In this document: positions 24,628 through 33,527 of the stretch, piece after piece
Layout of the letters: the number at the start of each line of letters is the position of its first letter
How positions within the stretch are numbered: position 1 is the first letter of the stretch
Assembly (NCBI RefSeq): GCF_001426485.1
Contig: NZ_LMET01000001.1
Span: forward strand, 987,217-1,051,216
Origin: Aeromicrobium sp. Root472D3
GTDB taxonomy: Bacteria > Actinomycetota > Actinomycetes > Propionibacteriales > Nocardioidaceae
Length of the DNA stretch: 64,000 nucleotides
Direction: 5' to 3'
Translations under genes and position numbers: made by a program
The notes under the pieces: generated by a model
Database searches by the model: none
The model's input: only the letters and a program-made list of their open reading frames with translations
What the model was told of the DNA's origin: nothing

Positions 24628-25470
24628 TCAGGGTCGGGGGACGCCCGTGGGGTTGGGGTAGGCCACGGCGCCGGTCCGCTCGAGGGCCCGCGCGACGTCG
24701 ACGACGGCGTCCTCGACCGTGATGGCCCGTCCGGTCGCGCGGCGGTCGAGGCCCGCGGCGCACACCCGGTCGGTCGTGTCCTCGACCTGCGCGCGGGCCG
24801 AGCGTCCGGTCTCGGTCAGCGACCCCGACGCGTCGACCCAGCCGCGGGTCGCGAGCCGTCCGACCGCCTCGTCCCACTGGTCCTCGGTCCACCCGCGGAT
24901 CGTCCGCTGCCCGTCGGGCACGAGCCCGGCGGCGACGGCGAGCGCGTTGGCGGAGGCGCCGTCGAGGCCCGCGGCGGTCAGCACCGCGACGTGGCAGTCG
25001 CCGCGGTACTCGCGGATCGTCGTCGCGGCGTGCCACAGGCGTCCGATGTCGTCGTCCGGCGCGGGCAGGTCGGCGTGCGCCGCGGCGAGGGGACGGCCGG
25101 CGAGGTCGAGCCCGTCGACGACCTGGCCGAGCTCGCGGGCGACCTGCGCGACGTCGGTGCCGGCGTCGTCGAGCGCGGGTGCGAGGGCGTCGCGGGCCAG
25201 GCCCAGGCGCGCCTCGAGCACGTCCTCGCGCGACGCCATGTGCCACGCGTCGGGCACCGCGCGGGCGACGAGCGAGGGCGCGAACCCGTGGAACAGCGCC
25301 GTGACGAGCCCCGCCGACGGGGTGCCGACCGCGGCCGACCGCGACGCGACGTAGCCCATCCAGTACCCCTTGAGCCCGGTCGCCTCGTAGCGGGCCTTCG
25401 CCTCGGGCGAGAAGTAGACGACGTCGTGGACGGCCTCGATCGAGCGCCAGAACGCCCTGCGCTGAGTCAT
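24628..25470 (-). CDS. SCO6745-like protein (copy 2 of a tandem pair)
   Basis: The 280-residue paralogue of the gene downstream matches it over its whole length, with YFSPEAKARYEA, GLKGYWMGYVASR, FHGFAPSL, LDLAGRPLAAAH, and TIREYRGDCHVAVLTAAGLDG. It keeps a slightly longer C-terminus with ARALERTGAVAYPNPTG. The ATG at 25470 is divergent from the reductase gene at 25509, with only 38 bases between, so promoters overlap. Function unknown. Confidence 0.7.
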   Translation of the reverse strand: MTQRRAFWRSIEAVHDVVYFSPEAKARYEATGLKGYWMGYVASRSAAVGTPSAGLVTALFHGFAPSLVARAVPDAWHMASREDVLEARLGLARDALAPALDDAGTDVAQVARELGQVVDGLDLAGRPLAAAHADLPAPDDDIGRLWHAATTIREYRGDCHVAVLTAAGLDGASANALAVAAGLVPDGQRTIRGWTEDQWDEAVGRLATRGWVDASGSLTETGRSARAQVEDTTDRVCAAGLDRRATGRAITVEDAVVDVARALERTGAVAYPNPTGVPRP

Positions 25471-25508
25471 GGGCCCAGTCTCGCAGGCGGTGGGTATCGT
25501 CGGAGGCG

Positions 25509-26546
25509 ATGACTGACACGACGCACAACACCCGCATCCTGCTCGCCTCCCGCCCGCACGGCGAGCCCACCACCGACAACTTCGAGATCGAGACGGTGCC
25601 GCTGCCCGAGCCCGCCGACGGCCAGGTGCTGCTGCGCACGATCTACCTGTCGCTCGACCCCTACATGCGCGGCCGCATGAACGACGCCAAGTCGTACGCG
25701 GCCCCCGTCGAGGTCGGCGCGGTCATGGAGGGCGGCACGGTCGCCGAGGTCGTCGAGTCGCGCGACCCGTCGCTCGCGGTGGGCGACATCGTGCTGTCGT
25801 ACGGCGGCTGGCAGTCGTACGACGTCCAGCCCGCCTCGCAGGTGCGCAGGCTCGACGCCTCCAGGGCGCCCGTCTCGACCGCGGTCGGCGTGCTCGGCAT
25901 GCCCGGCTTCACGGCCTACGCGGGCCTGCTCGAGATCGGCCGCCCGCAGCCCGGCGAGACCGTCGTCGTGGCCGCGGCCGCCGGCCCCGTCGGCTCCGCG
26001 GTCGGGCAGATCGCCCGCATCAGGGGTGCGCGGGCCGTCGGCATCGCCGGTGGCCCCGAGAAGGTCGCGTTCCTGCGCGAGATCGGCTTCGACGAGGCCC
26101 TCGACCACCGCTCGCCGACGTTCGCGGACGATCTCGAGGCCGTCGTGCCCGACGGCATCGACGTCTACTTCGAGAACGTCGGCGGCCACGTGTGGGACGC
26201 GGTGCTGCCGCGCCTCAACACGTACGCGCGGGTGCCGGTGTGCGGCCTGGTCGCGCACTACAACGAGACCGAGCTGCCCGAGGGGCCCGACCGCTCGTCG
26301 CGCCTGATGCAGACGATCCTGACCAAGAGCATCACGGTGCGCGGCTTCATCCAGAACGAGTTCGTGAAGGCGCACTACAAGGACTTCCAGCGCGACGTCT
26401 CGGCGTGGATCGCCGACGGCTCGCTGCAGTACAAGGAGGACGTCGTCGACGGTCTCGAGAACGCCCCCGAGGCGTTCTTCGGCCTGCTGAAGGGCAAGAG
26501 CTTCGGCAAGCTGCTCGTGAAGGTCGGCGACGACCCGACCCGCTGA
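25509..26546 (+). CDS. NADP-dependent medium-chain reductase (zinc-free MDR, PTGR/CurA-like)
   Basis: The 345-residue protein fits the 2-alkenal/curcumin reductase group of the medium-chain dehydrogenase/reductase superfamily. Marks are YLSLDPYMRGRM near the N-terminus, GMPGFTAYAGLLEIG, the NADPH-binding VVVAAAAGPVGSAVGQIA, GGPEKVAFL and YFENVGG, followed by the IQNEFVKAHYKDF tail region. It reduces conjugated carbon-carbon double bonds of reactive aldehydes or ketones in related enzymes. TATCGT ends eight bases before the ATG, and GGAGG sits just before it, so leaderless initiation is possible. Confidence 0.88.
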   Translation: MTDTTHNTRILLASRPHGEPTTDNFEIETVPLPEPADGQVLLRTIYLSLDPYMRGRMNDAKSYAAPVEVGAVMEGGTVAEVVESRDPSLAVGDIVLSYGGWQSYDVQPASQVRRLDASRAPVSTAVGVLGMPGFTAYAGLLEIGRPQPGETVVVAAAAGPVGSAVGQIARIRGARAVGIAGGPEKVAFLREIGFDEALDHRSPTFADDLEAVVPDGIDVYFENVGGHVWDAVLPRLNTYARVPVCGLVAHYNETELPEGPDRSSRLMQTILTKSITVRGFIQNEFVKAHYKDFQRDVSAWIADGSLQYKEDVVDGLENAPEAFFGLLKGKSFGKLLVKVGDDPTR

Positions 26547-26580
26547 GCCCGCCTGCCGCTGGCCCCCTGCCCTCGGCGCG

Positions 26581-28098
26581 TCAGCCGGCGAAGCGGGGGG
26601 TCCAGGCCTGGCCGGCCGGGGTCACGCGCGTGCCGGTCGCGCCGATCAGCAGCAGGCACTTCATGTCGATCGTCTCGGGGTCGAGGTCGCCGAGCGTCGT
26701 GACGACGAGCGACTCCTCGTCGCGTCCGACGTCGCGGCCCACGACCACGACGGTCTCGGGCGCGCGGTGCTCGAGCAGGATGCGCCGCATGTCGGCGACC
26801 TGGGTCGTGCGCGACCGCGAGCGCGGGTTGTAGACCGCGAGCACCAGGTCGGCCTCGGCCACGGCGCGCAGCCGCTTCTCGACCAGCGACCACGGCTTGA
26901 GCCGGTCGGACAGGCTCATGACCGCGAAGTCGCCGCCGATCGGCGCCCCCGCGCGGGCCGCGACGACCTGGACGGCCGACAGGCCGGGCAGCACCCGCAC
27001 CGGGACGTCGGCGTACGCGTCGTCCTCGGCGGCCTCGAACACCGCGGCGGCCATGCCGAAGATGCCGGCGTCACCGCCCGAGACGACCGCGACGCGCTCG
27101 CCGGCCAGGGCGAGGTCGAGGGCCAGGCGGGCACGGTCGACCTCGACGGTGTTGCCGGACGCATGCCGGGTGAGGCCCTCGCGCTGCGGCACGCGATCGA
27201 CGTACGGCGCGTAGCCGACGACGTGCTGGACGTCCGCCAGCGCCTCGGCGACCTCGGGCGTGATCCACCGGTCGGGGCCGGGCCCCAGCCCGACGACCAG
27301 CACCTCGGCGGTCGCGGGTGCCGCGGCCGCACCGGTCGTGCGCGCGCGCCGCGGCTTGGTGTCGCCGGGGACGACGATCAGCGAGAAGTACGGCACCGAG
27401 GTCGGGTCGACGTCGGCGACCGGCATCCAGCGCTGCTCGGGCATCGAGGCCCGCTCGACGTAGAGCGCGCCCTCGAGCCGTCCGGCCTGGCGCAGCGCCG
27501 AGACGACGGCGGGGAACGTGCGGCCGAGCTTCATGATGATGGCGCCGTCGGTGTCGGCCAGACGGCGGGCCAGCTCGGGCTCGGGCAGGGTTCCGGGCAG
27601 GATCGTCAGGACGTCCGTCAGCCGCACCAGCGGCGACGCGACGGCGGCCGTCGCGGCGGCGAACGCGGGGACGCCCGGCACGACCTCGGTCTCGAAGCGG
27701 TCGGCGAGCCGGTCGTGCATGTACATGTAGGAGCCGTAGAACAGCGGGTCGCCCTCGGCCAGGATCACGACGTCGCGGCCCGCCGCGAGGTGGTCGCCCA
27801 GGCGCGTCGCGCACTCCTCGTAGAACTCGGCCATCGCGCCGGCGTACCCGCCCGGGTGGTCGGTCGTGCCGGTCGTGACGGGGTACTGCAGCACCTCCTC
27901 GACCACGCCCTCGGGGAACAGGCCGACCGCGATGCGTCGCGCGTTCGACTGCTTGCCGACGCCCTGGTGGTAGGCGATGACGTCGGCGGCACCGATCAGC
28001 CGGGCCGCCTTCAGCGTGATGAGCTCGGGGTCGCCGGGGCCCAGCCCGACGCCCCAGAGACGTCCGGCACCGGGGCTGCCGGGAAGGGGCGTGCTCAC
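26581..28098 (-). CDS. cobIJ: Fused precorrin-2 C20-methyltransferase and precorrin-3B C17-methyltransferase
   Basis: One 505-residue protein carries both methylases in order. CobI (about 12-250) has GVGLGPGDPELITLKA and LAEGDPLFYGSYMYMH, acting on precorrin-2 at C20. CobJ (about 265-505) has VVGLGPGPDRWITPE, VSGGDAGIFGMAA and VYNPRSRSRT, adding the C17 methyl during ring contraction. The fusion is a known actinobacterial arrangement. A Pro/Ala/Arg linker joins them. The GTG at 28098 overlaps the cobH TGA by four bases. It is the last gene of the cobG-cobH-cobIJ operon. Confidence 0.95.
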   Translation of the reverse strand: MSTPLPGSPGAGRLWGVGLGPGDPELITLKAARLIGAADVIAYHQGVGKQSNARRIAVGLFPEGVVEEVLQYPVTTGTTDHPGGYAGAMAEFYEECATRLGDHLAAGRDVVILAEGDPLFYGSYMYMHDRLADRFETEVVPGVPAFAAATAAVASPLVRLTDVLTILPGTLPEPELARRLADTDGAIIMKLGRTFPAVVSALRQAGRLEGALYVERASMPEQRWMPVADVDPTSVPYFSLIVVPGDTKPRRARTTGAAAAPATAEVLVVGLGPGPDRWITPEVAEALADVQHVVGYAPYVDRVPQREGLTRHASGNTVEVDRARLALDLALAGERVAVVSGGDAGIFGMAAAVFEAAEDDAYADVPVRVLPGLSAVQVVAARAGAPIGGDFAVMSLSDRLKPWSLVEKRLRAVAEADLVLAVYNPRSRSRTTQVADMRRILLEHRAPETVVVVGRDVGRDEESLVVTTLGDLDPETIDMKCLLLIGATGTRVTPAGQAWTPRFAG

Positions 28099-28760
28099 TC
28101 CTTCTCCTGGGCCAGGGCGTTGATCGCCGACGCGGCCATGGCCGAGCCCCCGCGTCGTCCGCGCACCGTCAGGAACGGGATGTCGAGGGCGGCGTCGACC
28201 TCGGTGAGCGCCGCGAGGGCGTCCTTCGACTCGGCCGCGCCGATGAACCCGACGGGGGTGCCGATGATCGCGGCGGGACGCGGCGCACCGTCGAGCAGCA
28301 TCTCGAGCAGGTGGAACAGGGCCGTGGGGGCGTTGCCGAACGCGACGACGGCACCCTCGAGGTGCTCCTCCCACAGCGACACCGCGGCGGCCGAGCGCGT
28401 CGTGCTCCAGGCGGCGGCGAGGCCGGGCACCCGCTCGTCGCGCAGGAAGCACATGACCTCGTTGTCGTGCGGCAGGCGGGCGCGCGTGACGCCGGACGCG
28501 ACCATCGTCGCGTCGGTGATGATCGGTGCGCCCGACTGCAGCGCGCCGCGGGCCGCCGTCACGAGGTGGTCGTGGATCACGAGGTCGGCGGTCAGGTCGA
28601 CCTGGCCGCACGCGTGCACCATGCGGACCGCGACCTTCTCGGCGTCGGCGGGCAGGTGCGACAGGTCGGCCTCGGCGCGGATCGTCGCGAAGGAGTCGAC
28701 GTAGATCGCGCCGCCGTCGTCGACGTAGTCGAAGTGGCGCGAGGGGCGTGTGAGGGTCAC
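28095..28760 (-). CDS. cobH: Precorrin-8X methylmutase
   Basis: CobH moves the C11 methyl group to C12, giving hydrogenobyrinate. The 221-residue protein has the catalytic histidine His49 in VRMVHACGQVD, the TDATMVASGVTR segment and GTPVGFIGAAESK, all family hallmarks. The GTG start at 28760 forms a four-base overlap with the cobG TGA, and its own stop overlaps cobIJ, so the three genes are tightly coupled. Confidence 0.95.
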   Translation of the reverse strand: MTLTRPSRHFDYVDDGGAIYVDSFATIRAEADLSHLPADAEKVAVRMVHACGQVDLTADLVIHDHLVTAARGALQSGAPIITDATMVASGVTRARLPHDNEVMCFLRDERVPGLAAAWSTTRSAAAVSLWEEHLEGAVVAFGNAPTALFHLLEMLLDGAPRPAAIIGTPVGFIGAAESKDALAALTEVDAALDIPFLTVRGRRGGSAMAASAINALAQEKE

Positions 28761-29635
28761 TCGATCTCCAGGTCGGGGATGATGACGCTGCGCCACGGGG
28801 TCACGATGACCTCGTCGGCCCAGTGTCCGGCCATGGCGTCGACGAGGGAGCGGTCGAGCAGGCCGTCGGGGACGTCCAGGTGGATGGCTTCGGTGCCGGC
28901 ACCCTGGGCGATCATGCCGTGCGGCAGGGGGAGCGACCTGACGTGGGTGCGGACGTCGCGGGGGGCGGGGGCCGCGACGAGCTCGGCGCCCTGGCCGGGC
29001 AGCTCGTCGACGTGCCACGGCGCGCTCTCGCCGGTGCCGGCCGCGGCGAGGAACCGCAGCGCGTGCTCGACGAGGGCCGCCGGGACGTCGTCGAGGGGCA
29101 GGACGGGGCCCCACCCGTGCGATCCGATGCGCAGCTGCGCCTGGTCGGGGGCGACCGCCGTGACGCCGAGGTCGAGGGTGCGGTGGCCGACGTCGCCGCG
29201 TCCGTCGTCGAGCACGAACAGGAACCGGCCCGCGAGGCGCGCGAGCTCGGGCTCGGCGCACAGCAGCCGGTCGAGCTCGAGCGCCGTGCCCCGCAGGTCG
29301 GCCAGGCCGCCCGTGCGCCCGGTCAGCGGCGAGACCATGACGTTGCGCACGAGCTCGTGGCTCGTCGACGGCAGGAGGCCCGCCCCGGTCAGGGCCTCGA
29401 CCAGCGCCGGCGGCACGCAGCCGTCGGCGTGCTCGATGCCGCGCAGCTGCAGGTTGGTGCGCTTGGTGAGCAGCACCGTGCCGTCGGCGTGCTGCTCGGC
29501 GATCTCGATCAGCCGGGCCAGGGACGCCGACGGGACGACTCCGCCGATGAGGCGCAGCCGCACGATCGCGCCGTCGGCGGCGATCCACGGGCGCAGCACG
29601 CCGGGGCAGCGGTCGACGTGGGTGCGCGAGGTCAT
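28757..29635 (-). CDS. cobG: CobG-like precorrin-3B synthase, apparently shortened
   Basis: CobG is the oxygen-dependent enzyme that prepares precorrin-3 for ring contraction, with siroheme-type and 4Fe-4S binding in the sulfite-reductase fold. This copy has 292 residues, whereas characterised CobG is about 460. It shows the first ferredoxin-like half-domain (CPGVLRPW, TKRTNLQLRGIE), a first NIR_SIR-like part (ELVRNVMVSPLTG) and a second ferredoxin-like part ending VTPWRSVIIPD. Only three cysteines exist (10, 73, 126), all N-terminal, so the usual cluster ligands of the second NIR_SIR domain are missing. Its role is supported by the cobH-cobIJ neighbours. An AATCAT box six bases before the ATG suggests a leaderless start. 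Confidence 0.8.
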   Translation of the reverse strand: MTSRTHVDRCPGVLRPWIAADGAIVRLRLIGGVVPSASLARLIEIAEQHADGTVLLTKRTNLQLRGIEHADGCVPPALVEALTGAGLLPSTSHELVRNVMVSPLTGRTGGLADLRGTALELDRLLCAEPELARLAGRFLFVLDDGRGDVGHRTLDLGVTAVAPDQAQLRIGSHGWGPVLPLDDVPAALVEHALRFLAAAGTGESAPWHVDELPGQGAELVAAPAPRDVRTHVRSLPLPHGMIAQGAGTEAIHLDVPDGLLDRSLVDAMAGHWADEVIVTPWRSVIIPDLEIE

Positions 29636-29675
29636 CCGGCCATGATTTCACGCCGTCCGGACGCGGCCCGCGCGG

Positions 29676-30047
29676 CTACGACGACCGACCCCTGGCGCGT
29701 GCGATGCGGGCCCTGACCCGCTTGGCCTCGTACTGCTCGGAGGTCACGGCGGCCGTGAGGTCGGCGTCCTTCACCAGGACGTCCAGCCCGACGTCGACCG
29801 GCGGGTAGGCCTCGATCGGCTCACCGTGCGCCATGACGACGTGGACGGGCTCGCCGGCGTGCACGAGCCGGACGACCGAGCCCTCGACGACGGTCGCGGC
29901 CTTCGCGAAGGCCTTGCGGCGCTGCAGCTGCACCTGTGCCTTCTTCGCCGCGATCTCGGCGGCCGGGCGCCCGGCCTTGTCCCAGGCGATCTTGGCCTGC
30001 GGGCCGTACGTGACCGCCTTCTTGGCGGCGGGGCCGATCCAGCTCAT
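29676..30047 (-). CDS. Hypothetical basic protein
   Basis: The 123-residue protein is unrecognised. The N-terminal half is Lys/Ala-rich and helical (AAEIAAKKAQVQLQRRKAF), the middle has a short beta-like stretch (VHVVMAHGEPIEAYPP), and the C-terminus is Arg-rich. No signal peptide or membrane helix is seen. I chose the ATG at 30047, with GAGGAG seven bases upstream, over a start 27 bases earlier. It stands alone between cobG and the stress-protein gene. Confidence 0.6.
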   Translation of the reverse strand: MSWIGPAAKKAVTYGPQAKIAWDKAGRPAAEIAAKKAQVQLQRRKAFAKAATVVEGSVVRLVHAGEPVHVVMAHGEPIEAYPPVDVGLDVLVKDADLTAAVTSEQYEAKRVRARIARARGRSS

Positions 30048-30135
30048 GCGCGACTCCTCGGGGTGGTCTCCCATCGTCCCATCGGACGTGGGCCGGTGCT
30101 CGTCACGCCCAGGGGTCGCAGGCCGGGGCGGCCCG

Positions 30136-30603
30136 CTACTTCTTGCGGGTGCTCTTCTTCGTGGGCTTGGCGCCGGGGCGGACGACCAGCACGGGGCACG
30201 TCGCGGTGTTGAGCACCCGGTGGGCGACCGATCCCATCAGCACGGCGGACGCCCGCGAGCTCTGGCTCGCCACGACGATCAGGCCGGCGTCCTTGGCCTT
30301 GGCGGCCTTGACGATCTCGGCGGCCGGCGAGCCGCTGCGGATCTGCTGCGTGATCCTGGGTCCCCAGTTGGCGAGCAGCTCGGCGACCTGCGCGGTCGCG
30401 GCCTGGGCCGCGGTGCGGAACGACAGCTCCTCGATGTCCTTCTGCCCGCTGTCGCTCTCGGTGGCGAACGGGACGGCGGCCAGCGGGCTGATGACCGCCA
30501 GCACGCTGACCGACGCGACCGACTCGGGATCGGAGAACGAGCGGAGGTAGCGGGCGGCGTCGAGCGACTGCTTCGATCCGTCCGTGGCGATGACGACGTG
30601 CAT
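30136..30603 (-). CDS. Universal stress protein (UspA family)
   Basis: The 155-residue protein is a single Usp domain. It starts with HVVIATDGSKQSLDAA and ends with the ATP-binding type sequence VVASQSSRASAVLMGSVAHRVLNTATCPVLVV, here quoted only in part: the glycine-rich turn is LMGSVAHRVL. A Lys-rich tail follows. Such proteins appear under stress or growth arrest. It lies just downstream of the cstA-ybdD pair in the same direction, separated by 134 bases, so a separate promoter is likely. Confidence 0.9.
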   Translation of the reverse strand: MHVVIATDGSKQSLDAARYLRSFSDPESVASVSVLAVISPLAAVPFATESDSGQKDIEELSFRTAAQAATAQVAELLANWGPRITQQIRSGSPAAEIVKAAKAKDAGLIVVASQSSRASAVLMGSVAHRVLNTATCPVLVVRPGAKPTKKSTRKK

Positions 30604-30737
30604 GGTGGTCCCCCTAGGGCCGAACAGCGGGTCGAGCGGTGGGTCGATCAGGCGAGGTCGTCAGCCCATGGTTGCGTCGACCACGGATCGCCGCAACCCC
30701 TGTCGCGTCAGCAGCACCGATCTCGACAGCACCGATC

Positions 30738-30923
30738 TCAGCAGCACCGGGCCATCGGCGCGTGCTCGACCTGGTCGGCCCGGTGCCGCTCGAACGCGCG
30801 CCGGCTCGCGGGCGTCACGCCGTCGCGCTCGCACGCCGCGAGGTAGTCGTCCCAGCGCGACTCGCCGCTGAACGTCCGCAGGTACCACCGCAGGCCGCGC
30901 CACCCGCGGGCGATCGCGTTCAT
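30738..30923 (-). CDS. Small YbdD/YjiX-family protein
   Basis: The 61-residue product matches the YbdD (DUF466) family that is regularly paired with CstA-type carbon-starvation transporters. The N-terminal GLRWYLRTFSGESRWDDYLA and the later ERDGVTP-SRRAFERHR segment are typical, and it ends with two cysteines. The ATG at 30923 overlaps the cstA TGA by four bases. In enterobacteria these small proteins assist pyruvate uptake by CstA/BtsT; the same role is inferred here. Confidence 0.85.
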   Translation of the reverse strand: MNAIARGWRGLRWYLRTFSGESRWDDYLAACERDGVTPASRRAFERHRADQVEHAPMARCC

Positions 30924-33097
30924 CGTCCGCTCCGAACCGGCCGACGCTCGTCCTCCCACGCCGCGACGGCCTTCTTCTCGTCGGCCGTCGCGAAGAAGTC
31001 GGCGGGGGCGACGATCTGCGACGGCGTGTGCGGCACCTCGGTCGTGGGCAGCGAGCCGGCGCGGATCGCGCGCACCCAGATGACGGCGGCGTTCGCGACG
31101 ACGATGATGACGAGGATCGCGAACACAGACTGCAGCACGCCGTTGGTCATCGAGTTGCGGATGACCGTGCCCATCTGGTCGGCGTCGGTCGCGGGGGCCA
31201 GCAGCTCGCCGGCGTCGCGGGCCTCGCGGTAGCGCGACGCCTGCGCGAAGTAGCCGAGCGCGGGGTTGTCGGAGAAGATCTTCTGCCAGCTCGCGGTCAT
31301 CGTCACGACGAGGTCCCACGCGAGCGGGATGCCCGGCACCCACGCGTACTTCAGCTTGCCGTGCTTGATCAGCAGCGTGACGCACAACGTCAGGGCGATC
31401 GCCGCGAGCAGCTGGTTCGCGATGCCGAACAGCGGGAACAGCTGGTTGATGCCACCGAGCGGGTCGGTCACGCCGATGTAGAGCATGTAGCCCCACGCGC
31501 CCACCGTGATGGCGCTGGCCGACCAGGCCGCCGGACGCCACGAGACGTCGCCGTAGCGCTTCCAGACGTTGCCGATCGTGTCCTGCAGCATGAACCGTCC
31601 GACGCGCGTGCCGGCGTCGACCGCGGTCAGGATGAACAGCGCCTCGAACATGATCGCGAAGTGGTACCAGAACGCCTGCAGGTTGCCGCCGAACGCCTCG
31701 TGGAACACCTGCGACAGGCCGAACGCCAGGGTCGGCGCGCCACCGGTGCGCGAGACCAGCGTCTGCTCCTCGATCGCGGCGGCCGCGGCGCTGAGCTGGT
31801 CGGGGGTGATCGTGTAGCCCAGGGTGCCGACGAACTGCGCCGCGCCCTCGACCGTCCCGCCGGTCATGCCGGCCGGGGCGTTCATCGAGTAGTACAGGCC
31901 CTGGTCGATCACGACGGCCGCGATGAGCGCGCTGATCGCGACGAACGACTCCATCAGCATGCCGCCGTAGCCGATCATGCGGACGTGGCTCTCCTTGCTG
32001 ATCATCTTGGGTGTCGTGCCCGACGCGATCAGGGCGTGGAAGCCCGACAGGGCGCCGCACGCGATCGTGATGAACACGAACGGGAAGACCTTGCCCGCGA
32101 AGACCGGTCCGTCGCCGTCGGTCGCGAAGCTCGTGACGGCATCGGCCTGCAGCACCGGCGCGGCGACGACGAGGCCGACCGCCAGCAGCGCGATGACGCC
32201 GACCTTCATGAACGTCGAGAGGTAGTCGCGGGGCGTCAGCAGCATCCACACCGGCAGGATCGACGCGATGAAGCCGTAGACCACCAGCGCGATGACGAGG
32301 TGCTCCTTCGAGATCGTCAGGGCGCTCTCGAGGCCCAGCTGCTCGACGTAGCCGCCGCCGATGATCGCCAGCAGCAGGGCGACGACGCCGATCGCGGTCG
32401 TCTCGAGCACCCGCCCCGGGCGGATGTAGCGCAGGTAGAAGCCCATGAACAGGGCGATCGGGATCGTGAGGCCGATCGAGAACACGCCCCACGCCGACTC
32501 GGCGAGCGCGTTGACGACGACCAGCGACAGCACCGCCAGGATGATGATCATGATCGCGAACACCGCGATGAGGGCCGCGGTGCCGCCGACGACGCCGATC
32601 TCCTCGCGGACCATCTGGCCGAGGCTCTTGCCGTCGCGGCGCATCGACAGGAACAGCACGACCATGTCCTGCACGGCGCCGGCCAGGATGACGCCGACGA
32701 TGATCCAGATCGTGCCGGGCAGGTAGCCCATCTGGGCCGCGAGCACGGGGCCGACGAGCGGGCCGGCGCCGGCGATCGCCGCGAAGTGGTGGCCGAACAG
32801 CACGCGGCGGTCGGTCACCTCGTAGTCGACGCCGTTCTCGAGGCGCTCGGCCGGCGTGGCGCGGGTGTCGTCGAGCTCGAGCACCTTCTTGGCGATGAAC
32901 CGCGAGTAGAAGCGGTACGCGATCGCGTACGACGAGAGCGCCGCGAACAGGATCCAGAGGGCCGAGACGTCCTCGCCGCGCGACAGCGCGAGGACGGCCC
33001 AGCACGTCGCGCCGACGAGGGCGACGACGCTCCAGATCGCGATGCTGCGGACGCGGTTGCCACCGCGGTGGTCTGGCCGGGTCTGGGTGGTGGTCAT
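30920..33097 (-). CDS. cstA: Carbon starvation protein CstA-type transporter
   Basis: CstA is an inner-membrane transporter for pyruvate and possibly peptides, induced on carbon starvation. The 725-residue protein has about 16-18 hydrophobic segments and the family marks GHHFAAIAGAGPLVGPVLAAQ, MGYLPGTIWI, SGFHALIASGTTPKM and PLFGIANQLLAAIAL. The ATG at 33097 was chosen for its GGGGAG ribosome binding site; an upstream Met eight codons earlier has none. It is followed by a coupled ybdD gene. Between it and the divergent riboswitch there is about 200 bases of promoter DNA. Confidence 0.93.
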   Translation of the reverse strand: MTTTQTRPDHRGGNRVRSIAIWSVVALVGATCWAVLALSRGEDVSALWILFAALSSYAIAYRFYSRFIAKKVLELDDTRATPAERLENGVDYEVTDRRVLFGHHFAAIAGAGPLVGPVLAAQMGYLPGTIWIIVGVILAGAVQDMVVLFLSMRRDGKSLGQMVREEIGVVGGTAALIAVFAIMIIILAVLSLVVVNALAESAWGVFSIGLTIPIALFMGFYLRYIRPGRVLETTAIGVVALLLAIIGGGYVEQLGLESALTISKEHLVIALVVYGFIASILPVWMLLTPRDYLSTFMKVGVIALLAVGLVVAAPVLQADAVTSFATDGDGPVFAGKVFPFVFITIACGALSGFHALIASGTTPKMISKESHVRMIGYGGMLMESFVAISALIAAVVIDQGLYYSMNAPAGMTGGTVEGAAQFVGTLGYTITPDQLSAAAAAIEEQTLVSRTGGAPTLAFGLSQVFHEAFGGNLQAFWYHFAIMFEALFILTAVDAGTRVGRFMLQDTIGNVWKRYGDVSWRPAAWSASAITVGAWGYMLYIGVTDPLGGINQLFPLFGIANQLLAAIALTLCVTLLIKHGKLKYAWVPGIPLAWDLVVTMTASWQKIFSDNPALGYFAQASRYREARDAGELLAPATDADQMGTVIRNSMTNGVLQSVFAILVIIVVANAAVIWVRAIRAGSLPTTEVPHTPSQIVAPADFFATADEKKAVAAWEDERRPVRSGR

Positions 33098-33297
33098 GGT
33101 GGGCTCCCCGTCGGTCGTCAAGGGGCCCGGGTCGCGGGCCGTCTCTCACCAGACCACATCGGCGACCTGCGTCGCCACCCGCGCGCGACGAGCGGTCGGT
33201 CCGGGCCGACGAGCGGTCGGCCAGTCGGCGGCAGGTCGATCCAGTGCTGTGACGAGAACCATGTGGTGATCGATCGACACGCGCTGCTAGGTTCCGG
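33098..33297. other. Divergent promoter space between cstA and the corrinoid-binding-protein riboswitch
   Basis: No open frame with family likeness is seen in these 200 bases. A 14-base unit CGACGAGCGGTCGG is directly repeated in the section 33187-33221. TAGGTT at 33288-33293 is a -10 candidate for the plus-strand riboswitch transcript. No clear site for a starvation regulator such as a cyclic-AMP receptor was found. Confidence 0.45.
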
Positions 33298-33455
33298 GTG
33301 CCAGTCAACTCAGCGATGAGCCAGGGAACCCGGTGAGACTCCGGGACTGACGCGCAGCGGTGAGGGTGACGGGCGGAGCACGAGGCCACTGGACCGGAGA
33401 CGGTCCGGGAAGGCGCGCCGTCCGGTCGATCCCGAGTCCGAAGACCTGCTGGCCG
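33298..33455 (+). promoter_or_regulatory. Cobalamin riboswitch upstream of the corrinoid-type binding protein
   Basis: The leader carries GGGAACCCGGTGAGACTCCG, then GGGACTGACGCGCAGCGGTGA and finally GAGTCCGAAGACCTGCTGG, matching the conserved core. GCCAG at 33300-33304 and CTGGC at 33449-33453 can close the aptamer. A large additional hairpin around GGACCGGAGACGGTCC lies between the core and the last conserved block. TAGGTT just upstream would start the transcript at the riboswitch. Confidence 0.94.
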
Positions 33456-33527
33456 CCGACCGTCCGGTCGACGTCAACCGCCCACGGGGCCTCGCGCACG
33501 GGCCCCCGGACCCCCGAGAGGGACCCC

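Noticed and set aside
33098..33297. Cyclic-AMP-receptor or GlxR-type site before cstA
   Set aside because: TGTGACGAGAACCATGTGG near 33248 has only one half of the expected dyad, so the match is too weak to report.
31028..33319. A 763-codon plus-strand frame opposite cstA
   Set aside because: It consists of Arg/Asp/Gln-rich shadow sequence opposite a transporter with complete family motifs. No ribosome binding site or domain was seen.
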